From Pseudomonadales bacterium (lineage in GTDB: Bacteria; Pseudomonadota; Gammaproteobacteria; Pseudomonadales; UBA5862), in the NCBI GenBank assembly GCA_024234215.1, contig JACKOQ010000001.1:806001-870000 (forward strand): DNA of 64,000 nt. Reading direction: 5' to 3'. Of the stretch, positions 44,446 to 53,170 are shown piece by piece; position 1 is the stretch's first letter; every line of letters starts with the position of its first letter. Under the pieces are notes generated by a model. It did no database searches. It saw only the letters and a list, made by a program, of their open reading frames with translations, and was not told the origin of the DNA. The position numbers and the translations under genes were made by a program.

Positions 44446-45693
44446 ATGAACAGTGATGTCAGGGCAATAGCGCTCTATTTGCCACAATTTCACCCGATTC
44501 CAGAGAATGACGAATGGTGGGGCAGGGGATTCACCGAATGGACCAATGTGGCCAAGGCAAACCCGCTTTTCCCGGGTCACTATCAACCACATGTCCCGGC
44601 CGATCTGGGTTTTTATGATCTTCGCTTGTCAGAGGCGCGTCAGGCTCAGGCGGATTTGGCCAGAGAGTATGGCATTCATGGCTTCTGTTACTATCACTAC
44701 TGGTTCAATGGTCGTCGCATTCTGGAACGGCCTTTCAATGAAGTGCTGCAAAGTGGCAAGCCGGACTTTCCTTTTTGTCTCTGCTGGGCGAATGAGAACT
44801 GGTCGCGCGCGTGGGATGGAGGAACGAAAAAGATTCTCCTTGAGCAGCGCTATTCAGAAGAGGATGACCGTGCCCATATAGAAAGTCTCATCCCAGCGCT
44901 TATCGATTCTCGTTATATTCGGATCGATGGGCGGCCATTGCTTCTCGTTTATCGAACAGAGCTTTTGCCGAACCCTGCCAGAACAGCGGAAATTTGGCGG
45001 GAGGTTGCAAGGCGCTCCGGAGTTGGAGAGTTGTATCTGGTCCGGGTTGAAAATTTCGTTGCTGATATTGATCCAAAGAATATCGGTTTCGATGCCGCCA
45101 TGGAGTTTTCTCCGGACAATCGAGAGGTGGGACAGGCTGTTTTTTCTGGTTCAATCTTCAGAAAGATGAGCAGATGGGGAATTCTTCCAAGAGCTTTTCA
45201 TCAGCATACGGTGTTGCGCTATCCGATCATTGCTGCATCACGCATGAAGAGAGCCAGCCCTGTATACAAACGATTCCGTTGCGTCACCCCGATGTGGGAC
45301 AACACGGCGAGACGAAAAAAAGATGGGCGTATCTTGATCGGATCAACACCTCAGCTCTACAAGAATTGGCTGAGCACCATGGTGCGACAGACGAAGACCA
45401 GATTCGAAGGTGATGAGAGAGTTCTTTTCATCAATGCATGGAATGAGTGGGCAGAGGGTTGCCACCTCGAACCCGATGTCAAGCATGGACGTGCCTATCT
45501 GGAGGCAACCCGGCAGGCGCTGACGGAAGCAACTCCTTCCGCTTCTCTGTCCAGTCAGGAATCTGTCACGCTCAAGTCTGACGTGAGCGAAGAAAAAAAA
45601 TCTGCTTTTCGTCGGTTTTATTGGGGAGTGCTGCAAAAATTGCGAAGCTTGATCGAGATCATCAAGATGATTTTCAGAATTCGAGTGAGCTGA
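44446..45693 (+). CDS. WbsX family glycan-synthesis protein, copy 2
   Basis: This 415-residue protein starts at MNSDVRAIALYLPQFHP with GGAG before the ATG. It is a close paralogue of the protein at 41895: residues 49-104 differ at only one or two positions, including FYDLRLSEARQAQADLARE and GIHGFCYYHYWFNGRR. Similarity drops after about residue 130 and recovers at TPMWDNTARRKK and FINAWNEWAEGCHLEPD. The C-terminal 60 residues differ. The pattern suggests tandem duplication followed by divergence or partial gene conversion. The two copies may add or process different residues of the same repeat unit. Confidence 0.82.
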   Translation: MNSDVRAIALYLPQFHPIPENDEWWGRGFTEWTNVAKANPLFPGHYQPHVPADLGFYDLRLSEARQAQADLAREYGIHGFCYYHYWFNGRRILERPFNEVLQSGKPDFPFCLCWANENWSRAWDGGTKKILLEQRYSEEDDRAHIESLIPALIDSRYIRIDGRPLLLVYRTELLPNPARTAEIWREVARRSGVGELYLVRVENFVADIDPKNIGFDAAMEFSPDNREVGQAVFSGSIFRKMSRWGILPRAFHQHTVLRYPIIAASRMKRASPVYKRFRCVTPMWDNTARRKKDGRILIGSTPQLYKNWLSTMVRQTKTRFEGDERVLFINAWNEWAEGCHLEPDVKHGRAYLEATRQALTEATPSASLSSQESVTLKSDVSEEKKSAFRRFYWGVLQKLRSLIEIIKMIFRIRVS

Positions 45694-45699
45694 TCATCA

Positions 45700-46767
45700 A
45701 TGGATCAGGCAAGAGGCGATCAGCAAGTCATGCAACCGTTGGTTTGCATCATCGTTCTGAATTGGAATGGCCGAAATGATACGCTGGAATGCTTGGAGTC
45801 CATTGCAAGGGTCGACTATCCGAATTTTGAGGTCGTTGTGGCAGACAACGGATCGACCGATGGTTCTGTCGAAGCCATCGGTCGATATCATCCAGAAGTT
45901 AAAATAATCGAGAACCATGCCAATCTTGGTTTTGCAGAAGGCAACAATGGCGCCATTCGTCATGCGCTCGAAACAGGTGCAGATTTCATTTTTTTGCTCA
46001 ATAACGATACTGTCGTTGATCCGGGCGTTGTTACGGAATTTGTCCGGGCTGCGCAACAGATGCCGCAAGCCGGAGTTTTCGGGGCAAAGATTTACCATCA
46101 TGCCGACAGCCGCAGGTTGTGGTATGCCGGTGGATATTGGGATAGCCGGACGTTGAGTTTCAATGAATATGGCGCCGGTGAGATTGACCGTGGGCAGTAC
46201 GATGTGCTGACCGAAACCGAGTGGGTGATTGGTTGTGCCATGTTCATCCGCGCCGAAGTGTTCAGGAAGGTTGGCCTGCTCGAACCAAGATTCTTTCTCA
46301 ACAATGAAGAGATCGATTTTTGCAGTCGGGCCAAGCGTGCCGGCTTTTTGTGTGCCTATGTTCCAGGTGCGCGGGTGTGGCACAAGATTTCGGTCTCCTT
46401 TGGCGGAGAAGATTCACCACTGAAGGAATATTTCAGTGCCAGAAACCGATTGTTGTGGGCGAAGCGCAATGCAGCATTGGGGTTGCGGTTAAGAATCTAT
46501 TTGCACAGTGTCAGCGTTCTGATTCGGCGTTTCATTCGTCCGCTGTTTAGTGTAGTGATGAGTCAGCCATTCTCGTTGAAAAAATGGTGGTGGACGGTTT
46601 GTACCGCATTCCTCGATCCTAGAAACCGTGCCGCCTTGATGGGTTTTCGTGATTTCTGGCTGAGACGGTTCGGTAACTGCCCGGACAGTATCAGGACGCT
46701 CACCAGCGAATGGTCATCGATGCGTGTACAGCGGGCTTCGTCTCGATCGACAGGTCAGGAGCGCTGA
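45700..46767 (+). CDS. Glycosyltransferase family 2 protein (rhamnosyltransferase-like)
   Basis: This 355-residue GT-A enzyme starts at MDQARGDQQVMQPLVCIIVLNWNG; the ATG at 45730 is an alternative. It resembles WbbL/RfbF-like rhamnosyltransferases: VLNWNGRNDTLECLESI, VVVADNGSTDGSVEAI, NLGFAEGNNGAIRHAL, the DxD-type FLLNNDTVVDP, and the acceptor-site region FFLNNEEIDFCSRAKRAGF with its catalytic-type acidic pair. A hydrophobic stretch near 255-285 may touch the membrane. It lies six bases after wbsX copy 2 and is probably translated with it. The donor sugar is inferred only from family resemblance. Confidence 0.87.
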   Translation: MDQARGDQQVMQPLVCIIVLNWNGRNDTLECLESIARVDYPNFEVVVADNGSTDGSVEAIGRYHPEVKIIENHANLGFAEGNNGAIRHALETGADFIFLLNNDTVVDPGVVTEFVRAAQQMPQAGVFGAKIYHHADSRRLWYAGGYWDSRTLSFNEYGAGEIDRGQYDVLTETEWVIGCAMFIRAEVFRKVGLLEPRFFLNNEEIDFCSRAKRAGFLCAYVPGARVWHKISVSFGGEDSPLKEYFSARNRLLWAKRNAALGLRLRIYLHSVSVLIRRFIRPLFSVVMSQPFSLKKWWWTVCTAFLDPRNRAALMGFRDFWLRRFGNCPDSIRTLTSEWSSMRVQRASSRSTGQER

Positions 46768-46887
46768 TTGTTCTGGAAGAGTTGCAGAATCTTTTTGAAA
46801 GAATCTTCGATCCAAAGAGTTGAGTTCAATTGAGCTGTACGATGACGGCAGAGGTTTCGTTTTTGAATCGTTCGAACAAGGCTGGCC

Positions 46888-47853
46888 ATGCAAGATCATA
46901 AATGGGCGTCATTGCTCTACAACCAGTGTCTGAAACACCATCATTGGCAGCAGTCCGAAGGTTTGCGTGGCCGCTTGTGGCGCTGGGCCTGGAGCCAGGG
47001 ATTGCATCGATTTGGCGATGTGGCAGTTTCCACCAACATGCATGGTCGACGGACTTTGGTCAATTTTGGCCATAGCTATGGTCTGTATGCCCGTCGGTTT
47101 TTGCAGTGGAACACGCCACTCATCGAACTGGCACACCAGGCTTTTCTTGCCTGGCATCGCCCCATTCATCTGGTGGATGTGGGTGCCAGCGTGGGTGACA
47201 CCGTCCGATTGCTGCAAGCCAACTGTGGTGACGAGATCGCGGGCTATCTTTGCGTTGAGGGTGATGCCGATTTTTTTTCTTATCTGAAGAGTAATCTGGA
47301 GGATGACGAGAAGGCTCGTCTGGTTCAGACGCTGCTTTCCGATCGCGCAGACGAGATTCCTTCACTGGTGCGCACCCATCCCGGGACTGCCAGTGCGCAG
47401 GGCGATCAAGTACAGAGGGCTGTTCCACTCGATGTCGTTGTGGAGGCAGAAAGAATGGAGCAACTCGACGTGCTGAAAATCGACGTCGACGGTTTTGATG
47501 GCAAGGTGCTGATGGGCAGCCACAGGTTGCTGGACCGATGGAAGCCTGCCGTGATCTTTGAGTGGGATCCCTACTTCTGCCAGAAAACGGAAAACAGCTG
47601 GACTCGGCACTTCGAGTTGTTGGTCGAGCATGGCTATGACCGCTTTTTGTGGTTCACCAAATATGGCAATTTCAGCCATCCGATGACCGGCTATGATGCG
47701 GTGGCCGTCGAATTGCTGGCGCAACTCTGTCTTTCCGGTGCCCATGATTTCAACTGGCACTACGATGTGGTTGCATTGCACCGAGAATCACCGATCGACC
47801 CGCACGCGTTGTCAATGGCACGTTTTGCCAAGCAGCGCAGGTCATGGTTCTGA
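46888..47853 (+). CDS. FkbM family methyltransferase, second copy
   Basis: This 321-residue protein carries a SAM-binding motif in IHLVDVGASVGDTVRLL (about 92-108), the acidic loop in YLCVEGDADFFSYLK, and the FkbM signature LDVLKIDVDGFDGKVLMG followed by RWKPAVIFEWDPYF. An N-terminal extension (about 1-85) is richer in Trp and His than usual. It is only distantly similar to the FkbM protein at 40828, so this is not a recent duplication. It probably methylates the polysaccharide. A 120-base gap separates it from the GT2 gene upstream, without a visible gene. Confidence 0.82.
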   Translation: MQDHKWASLLYNQCLKHHHWQQSEGLRGRLWRWAWSQGLHRFGDVAVSTNMHGRRTLVNFGHSYGLYARRFLQWNTPLIELAHQAFLAWHRPIHLVDVGASVGDTVRLLQANCGDEIAGYLCVEGDADFFSYLKSNLEDDEKARLVQTLLSDRADEIPSLVRTHPGTASAQGDQVQRAVPLDVVVEAERMEQLDVLKIDVDGFDGKVLMGSHRLLDRWKPAVIFEWDPYFCQKTENSWTRHFELLVEHGYDRFLWFTKYGNFSHPMTGYDAVAVELLAQLCLSGAHDFNWHYDVVALHRESPIDPHALSMARFAKQRRSWF

Positions 47854-47899
47854 ACGATTGCACCATGTTCGATTGCGTTGCTGGCACTGAAAAAAGCTG

Positions 47900-49039
47900 A
47901 TGCGCATCCTCTACGCCAGCGAACGCCCACCTTATCCCTGTTTTCTGGGCGGTGCGGCCCGTTGTGCCCATCGGTTGATGCAGTCGTTGAGCGAGGAGTT
48001 TGCTGTCGACTGCGCTGCGGTGGGTTCGGCGGAGTATGCGGTGACCCCCTGGGGGCACCCACCGCCTGAGGAGCATGCAGCGCTCGGCATTCGATCTGTG
48101 GCGCAGCCGAGTGGCGTGATCGACTGCGGCTATCCGGTTCAGCTGTTGCCCGATTTCTTCGATGCGCTGGAATCGTTCATCGGCCGGTTTCGGCCCGATC
48201 TGATCTGGGCACAGTTGGAAGGCGCGCAGCAGGTGCTGATGCTGGCCCGGCGCTTGGGCATCCCTGGCGTGCTCTACGTGCATGATGCCGAAACGGCGCC
48301 GAACGAGCTGAAAGCCATGGGACGACTTGGCTGCCATGTGGTTTGCAGCAGTGAATTCCTGGCGAACAAGGTGGAAAGGATCATCGGGCGGCCGGTGCAG
48401 GTGGTCTATCCTGCGTCGGACTGGTATTTCGGCACCCTGGGAGACCCGCAGGGCTCGGTGTTGATGATCAATCCGGTCAAGGTCAAGGGTGTCGAGACCC
48501 TGCTGGAAATCGCGCGCCGGCGGCCCGAAGTGCAGTTTTTATTGCTCGAATCCTGGAAACTCGGCGAGTCGGCACTGCACTCGCTGCAGGCGCAACTGGC
48601 GGCCTTGCCGAATGTGCGCTTTCACCCGCGGGTGTCGGACATGCGTGCCATCTACCAGCAGGCACGCCTGCTGCTGGTGCCTTCGACCTGGGAGGAGGGG
48701 TTCGGCATGGTCGCGGTCGAGGCGCAGTCCTGCGGCATTCCGGTGATTGCCAGCGCGCGTGGCGGTCTGCCGGAGTCGGTCGCAGAGGGGGGCTTGCTGA
48801 TTCAGAACCATCTCGACATCGATGCCTGGCTGCAGGCCCTCGATCGGATTCTCGATGATCCAGACCAGTACCGGCAGTGGCGTCAGGCGGCCCTGGTCCA
48901 TGCCCGGTCGACCAGGTTCACCCCGCGCGACTGTGCCCAGCGCTTTCTGGCCGCCTGTCGGGCGCCGCTGCCGAGCATGGGGCCCTTCGCGCGCGGCAGA
49001 CGCTGGCTGCTCGACCGAATGTTACGGCAACGAGGCTGA
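47900..49039 (+). CDS. Glycosyltransferase family 4 protein
   Basis: This 379-residue GT-B enzyme begins MRILYASERPPYPCFLGGAARCAHRLMQ, with the glycine-rich acceptor loop near residue 17. The C-terminal half has INPVKVKGVETLLEIA, FHPRVSDMRAIYQQARLLLVPS and the EX7E motif region WEEGFGMVAVEAQSCGIPVIAS. A C-terminal basic tail (FARGRRWLLDRMLRQRG) suggests peripheral membrane binding. Codon use is GC-rich again from here on, so the right border of the AT-richer segment is about 47.9 kb. The stop lies five bases before the CRTAC1 gene. Confidence 0.88.
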   Translation: MRILYASERPPYPCFLGGAARCAHRLMQSLSEEFAVDCAAVGSAEYAVTPWGHPPPEEHAALGIRSVAQPSGVIDCGYPVQLLPDFFDALESFIGRFRPDLIWAQLEGAQQVLMLARRLGIPGVLYVHDAETAPNELKAMGRLGCHVVCSSEFLANKVERIIGRPVQVVYPASDWYFGTLGDPQGSVLMINPVKVKGVETLLEIARRRPEVQFLLLESWKLGESALHSLQAQLAALPNVRFHPRVSDMRAIYQQARLLLVPSTWEEGFGMVAVEAQSCGIPVIASARGGLPESVAEGGLLIQNHLDIDAWLQALDRILDDPDQYRQWRQAALVHARSTRFTPRDCAQRFLAACRAPLPSMGPFARGRRWLLDRMLRQRG

Positions 49040-49044
49040 ATGGC

Positions 49045-50991
49045 ATGGACAGAAAAAAGCGGCTTTCTCTGTGGGTTGCGGTGGCCATGCTGGCGGCTGG
49101 CTGTTCCGAACAGCGCCGGGCGCCACTGTTCGAAGAGGTCACCGAAGCCGCCGGTCTTGCTGCCTACGTCGGCATGACCCACGGTGTGGCCTGGGGCGAC
49201 TTCGATGGCGATGACCGGCCCGATCTCTACGTGACCAACCACCTCGATGCGCCGCTGCTGTTTCGCAATCTGGGCAACGGCAAGTTCGCTGAGGTGACCC
49301 AGAGCCAGTTCGACGCCGCCGATCTGGCGGGCGACAAGCATGGCGCCCAGTGGGCCGATTTCAACAACGATGGCCAGCTCGACCTGGTGCAGTTGACTGG
49401 CGCCCAGCAGGGCGTCGGGGCCGAGCCCAAGCGGCTGTTCATGAATCAGAATGGCCGATTCACCGAGGTGGCGGCCCGGGTCGGGGTGGACAATCCGCAA
49501 GGGCGCACCCGCATGCCGCTGTGGGTCGATCTGGATCGCGATGGCCGGCTTGATCTGTTTCAGGGTGCCGAGGCCCGTTTCGATGCGCTGACGCCGCCCT
49601 TCCTCTTCATGCAGCAGGATGGCCGGTTTGATGCGGCGCAGCCGCTGCCGTTTGCGTCGCGCTCGGTGCCGTTCTGCCTGCTCACCGAACTGACGCAGGA
49701 TGCCCACCCGGAGCTGCTCTGCCGGGTGGTCGGCAAGAACAAAACTGCACAACTGTTCGACCTTGCCAGCCTGCCGGCGCGTGAGCTCGATCTGCTGCCG
49801 GTGACCGCTTTCGAGGATGCCGCAGCCGGTGACTTCGACAACGATGGCGCCATCGACCTGTTGCTGGCGCGCAAGAATCCGGCCGGCGCTCTGGCATTGG
49901 GCCAGCCGGCCGCCAATCTGCTGATTGCCGATCTCTGGGTGACGGCCGCCGATGTCGGCAAGCCGCTCGGTTTCAGCTTCAAGGCATCCGGCCAGCTCGA
50001 CGTGCAGGTCAGGGCCGCCTACGCCGCGCAGGGCCTCGCTGCGCAGCAGATCCATATCGGCCGGCAGGGCGAACATCCGGCCGGAGTCGATTTCGCGCTG
50101 CCGGGCGAGATGGCCGATGTCGATGGCGTGGCGCCGCATCAGTCTGGTGAGCAGGCGGCCCTCTATCTGGGTCGCCAATCGACCGACCGCTGGCAGATCG
50201 AGTTCTCTGCGGCCACAGCGGCTGCGGCAGCGCACAAGCCACAGCAGATCACCGTGATGGTTCGCGCAGCAACGGCCATCACCGAGCTGACGCCGACGGC
50301 CGAGGCCACCCGCAATGAGCAGGCGCCGCAGCGGCTGTTCATGAACCAGCAGGGCAAGCTGGTCGAGCAGGGTGACAAACGCGGTGTCAACGAGGTGCCG
50401 ATCTCCGCGGTCAACGTGGTGGCAGGTGATTTCGACAACGACATGCATCTCGATCTGTTCCTGCTGGGCTCGGGTGACGTTGGCATGCAACAGAATCTGC
50501 TGTTGCGCAACCGTGGCGATGGCCGGTTCGAAGCCGTCCCGCAGGCAGGTGGCGCGCAGGGTTCCATGGCCGGTGTTGGCGACAGTGTCACCACGGTCGA
50601 CCATGACGGCGACGGCTTTCTCGACCTGCTGATCGCCAGCGGCGGCAGCATGGGCCGCAGCCTCGGTCTGCCCTCGGCTGGCGGTGGCTACCGGCTCTAC
50701 CACAATGTGAGAAACGGCAACCACTGGCTCGAAATCGATCTAGAAGGCACCCGTTCCAACCGCGATGGCATCGGTGCACGGGTCGAAGTCACCGCCGGCG
50801 GCGTGACCCAGACGCGGCTGCAGGATGGCGGCGTCCATGAGCGCAGCCAGAACCACAGCCGGCTCCACTTTGGTCTGGGTCCCAACAGCCAGATCGACCG
50901 GCTCACCATCCATTGGCCGAGCGGTGTGGTACAGCAGTTGAGCGGCGTGGCCGCGGACCAACTGCTGCGGGTGCAGGAGGCTGCCCAGTGA
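49045..50991 (+). CDS. CRTAC1/ASPIC-UnbV family FG-GAP repeat lipoprotein
   Basis: The start at MDRKKRLSLWVAVAMLAAGC gives a 648-residue lipoprotein precursor with its lipobox cysteine at 20. At least six FG-GAP/VCBS calcium-loop repeats are visible: DFDGDDRPDLYV, DFNNDGQLDLVQ, DLDRDGRLDLF, DFDNDGAIDLLL, DFDNDMHLDLFL and DHDGDGFLDLLI, forming a beta-propeller. The C-terminus is an ASPIC/UnbV domain (NHWLEIDLEGTRSNRDGIGARV, seen as two runs, then HFGLG and HWPSGVVQ). Such proteins are outside the cytoplasm and often bind carbohydrate or calcium. Inside a glycan locus, a surface or periplasmic role in glycan assembly or anchoring is possible; this is inference. Confidence 0.85.
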   Translation: MDRKKRLSLWVAVAMLAAGCSEQRRAPLFEEVTEAAGLAAYVGMTHGVAWGDFDGDDRPDLYVTNHLDAPLLFRNLGNGKFAEVTQSQFDAADLAGDKHGAQWADFNNDGQLDLVQLTGAQQGVGAEPKRLFMNQNGRFTEVAARVGVDNPQGRTRMPLWVDLDRDGRLDLFQGAEARFDALTPPFLFMQQDGRFDAAQPLPFASRSVPFCLLTELTQDAHPELLCRVVGKNKTAQLFDLASLPARELDLLPVTAFEDAAAGDFDNDGAIDLLLARKNPAGALALGQPAANLLIADLWVTAADVGKPLGFSFKASGQLDVQVRAAYAAQGLAAQQIHIGRQGEHPAGVDFALPGEMADVDGVAPHQSGEQAALYLGRQSTDRWQIEFSAATAAAAAHKPQQITVMVRAATAITELTPTAEATRNEQAPQRLFMNQQGKLVEQGDKRGVNEVPISAVNVVAGDFDNDMHLDLFLLGSGDVGMQQNLLLRNRGDGRFEAVPQAGGAQGSMAGVGDSVTTVDHDGDGFLDLLIASGGSMGRSLGLPSAGGGYRLYHNVRNGNHWLEIDLEGTRSNRDGIGARVEVTAGGVTQTRLQDGGVHERSQNHSRLHFGLGPNSQIDRLTIHWPSGVVQQLSGVAADQLLRVQEAAQ

Positions 50992-51123
50992 CCCAGAGGC
51001 GGCACTGATTCGGCATGGCCCGATTTTCTTCTCTATTCTTCCAATACGAATCAGCGCCAATCATCTCGATGGATGCCAACCGTTTCGTAGTCAAAGCCAA
51101 CAGTGGATTCCAGGAATTTCGAC

Positions 51124-52044
51124 ATGTTTTTTCGCAAGAACAAGCCACCCAGCCATGAGCGGGCCATGCAGTGGTTCAAGGCGAACATGGTGGCCGATCA
51201 GGGCATCATCGTGCACACCAGGGAGCGGGTGCCCTATCCCGAGGTGACCGGTTATTTCATCCCCACCCTCTACAATTGGGGGGAGCAGGCACTGGCGCGC
51301 AGCTGCACCCGCTGGCTGCTGTCGATCCAGTTGCCGTCGGGGGCCTTTCCGGCGCCCGATGGCAAGCCCTACACCTTCGACACCGGGCAGATCATGCGCG
51401 GGCTGTGCGCCGCACTGGGTGATGTCGAGGGTGCCGAACAGTCGCTGCGCCGCGCCTGTGACTGGGTGGTGGCGCAGATCGATGCGCAGGGGCGGCTCAC
51501 CACGCCGTCGACCGAGCTGTGGAGCGACATCGCCAGCGACCTGATTCACACCTATGTGCTGCCACCCCTGCGGCAGGCGGGCAGAGTGCTCGGGGTGCCG
51601 GCCTATGAAGAGGCCGCCAGCTTCGTGCTCGCCTACTACAAACAGCAGGATGGACTGGTCCCCTTCAACCGCCTTTCGCACTTTCATGCCTATGCGATGG
51701 AGGCGCTGTGCGAACTGGGCGAGTTCGACCTGGCGCGACGGGGCATGGCCGACGTGGAACGCTGCCAGCGGCGCGACGGCAGCATTCCGGCCTATCCTGA
51801 CGTCGACTGGGTCTGCTCGACCGGCATGGCGCAATATGCCATCGTCTGGTACACGCTGGGCAACCGGCGTCCGGCCGACCTCGCCATGCGCCATCTGGAG
51901 AAGATCCAGAACGATTCGGGCGGCTTCTACGGCAGTTATGGCAAAGGGGCCAAGTACATCTCCGGTGCCGAGATCAGCTGGGCGGTGAAATATTTCCTCG
52001 ATGCCTGGCGGCTGAAGATGCAGCAGGAGGGCAGCCATGATTAA
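51124..52044 (+). CDS. Alpha/alpha-toroid (terpene-cyclase/prenyltransferase-like fold) protein
   Basis: The start at MFFRKNKPPSHERAMQWFK has AGGAA seven bases upstream, giving 306 residues; a GTG at 51103 is also in frame. Repeated helical-hairpin units with Gly/Trp-containing turns (CTRWLLSIQLPSGAF, CDWVVAQIDAQGRL, YYKQQDGLVPF, CQRRDGSIPAY, HLEKIQNDSGGFYGS) give the six-hairpin alpha/alpha toroid shared by terpenoid cyclases, protein prenyltransferases and some glycoside hydrolases/lyases. No DXDD cyclase motif is present. I cannot assign a reaction. It overlaps wecB by eight bases, so it is cotranslated with glycan genes; glycan hydrolysis or editing is one possibility. Confidence 0.7.
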   Translation: MFFRKNKPPSHERAMQWFKANMVADQGIIVHTRERVPYPEVTGYFIPTLYNWGEQALARSCTRWLLSIQLPSGAFPAPDGKPYTFDTGQIMRGLCAALGDVEGAEQSLRRACDWVVAQIDAQGRLTTPSTELWSDIASDLIHTYVLPPLRQAGRVLGVPAYEEAASFVLAYYKQQDGLVPFNRLSHFHAYAMEALCELGEFDLARRGMADVERCQRRDGSIPAYPDVDWVCSTGMAQYAIVWYTLGNRRPADLAMRHLEKIQNDSGGFYGSYGKGAKYISGAEISWAVKYFLDAWRLKMQQEGSHD

Positions 52045-53170
52045 GGTGCTGACCGTCTTTGGCACCCGCCCGGAGACCATCAAGATGGCGCCGGTGATCG
52101 CCGAACTGGCGGAGCATCCGACGCGCATCCACAACAAAAACTGCCTCACCAGCCAGCACCGGGACATGGTGGCGCCGCTGATCGACCTGTTCGGCATCAA
52201 GGTCGATTACAACCTCGACCTGATGCGCGAGAACCAGACGCTCGAACACATCACCGTCACCGTGCTGCAGGAGGTGAGCAAGATCCTGCGTGCCGAGCCG
52301 TTCGACCTGCTGCTGGTGCAGGGCGATACCACCACCTCGATGGCGGCGGCGATGGCGGCGTTCTACTGTGGCGTCAAGGTGGGCCACATCGAGGCCGGCC
52401 TGCGCACCTTCGACAAGTTCCATCCCTATCCCGAGGAGTCGAACCGCAAGATCATCGACTCGATGGCCGATCTCTTCTTCGCCCACAGCGACCGCGCCCG
52501 CCAGCATCTGCTCAACGAGGGCATTGTCAGCGAGCAGATCGCGGTCACCGGCAACACCGTGATCGATGCACTGCTCGATGTCTCCAGCCGTCCCTACAGC
52601 TTTGCCGGCACGCCGCTCGAAGCCGTGGCGAACGAGCAGCGGCGCATCATTCTGGTGACCGCCCACCGCCGCGAGAGTTTCGGTGGCCCGTTCGAATCGA
52701 TCTGTCGCGGTCTGGCCGAGCTGGCGCGCAAGTATCGTGACCAGGTCGTGCTGGTCTACCCGGTGCACCGCAATCCCAATGTGCGGCAGGTGGTGAACGC
52801 CATGCTGGCCGGCATCGACAATGTGCTGCTGATCGATCCGCTCGACTACCTGCCGCTGGTCCACCTGATGAAGCGGTGCCACCTGGTGCTGACCGACTCC
52901 GGCGGCCTGCAGGAGGAAGCCCCCAGCCTCGGCAAGCCGGTGCTGGTGCTGCGCAAGGTGACCGAGCGGCAGGAGGGGGTCGAGGCCGGCACCCTCAAGG
53001 TGATCGGCATGCAGGCCGATGAGATCGTCCGCCAGGCCTCGCGCCTGCTCGAAGACGAGGCCGCCTACCAGGCGATGGCCTCGCGCAGCAACCCCTATGG
53101 CGACGGCACGGCACGCATCAGGATCGTCCAGCGCATCCTCGACGATGCCGGATTGGGCGGCACGCAATGA
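52037..53170 (+). CDS. wecB: UDP-N-acetylglucosamine 2-epimerase (non-hydrolysing)
   Basis: This 377-residue GT-B-fold enzyme interconverts UDP-GlcNAc and UDP-ManNAc, supplying ManNAc-type sugars to surface glycans. It shows the family set: VFGTRPETIKMAPVI, LVQGDTTTSMAAAMAA, GHIEAGLRTFDKFHPYPEE, NTVIDALL, VTAHRRESFGGPFESI and LTDSGGLQEEAPSLGKPVLVLR. It overlaps the toroid gene upstream by 8 bases and the GT2 gene downstream as ATGA. No ManNAc dehydrogenase (wecC) is in the window, so the sugar may be used as ManNAc or oxidised by an enzyme encoded elsewhere. Confidence 0.94.
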   Translation: MIKVLTVFGTRPETIKMAPVIAELAEHPTRIHNKNCLTSQHRDMVAPLIDLFGIKVDYNLDLMRENQTLEHITVTVLQEVSKILRAEPFDLLLVQGDTTTSMAAAMAAFYCGVKVGHIEAGLRTFDKFHPYPEESNRKIIDSMADLFFAHSDRARQHLLNEGIVSEQIAVTGNTVIDALLDVSSRPYSFAGTPLEAVANEQRRIILVTAHRRESFGGPFESICRGLAELARKYRDQVVLVYPVHRNPNVRQVVNAMLAGIDNVLLIDPLDYLPLVHLMKRCHLVLTDSGGLQEEAPSLGKPVLVLRKVTERQEGVEAGTLKVIGMQADEIVRQASRLLEDEAAYQAMASRSNPYGDGTARIRIVQRILDDAGLGGTQ

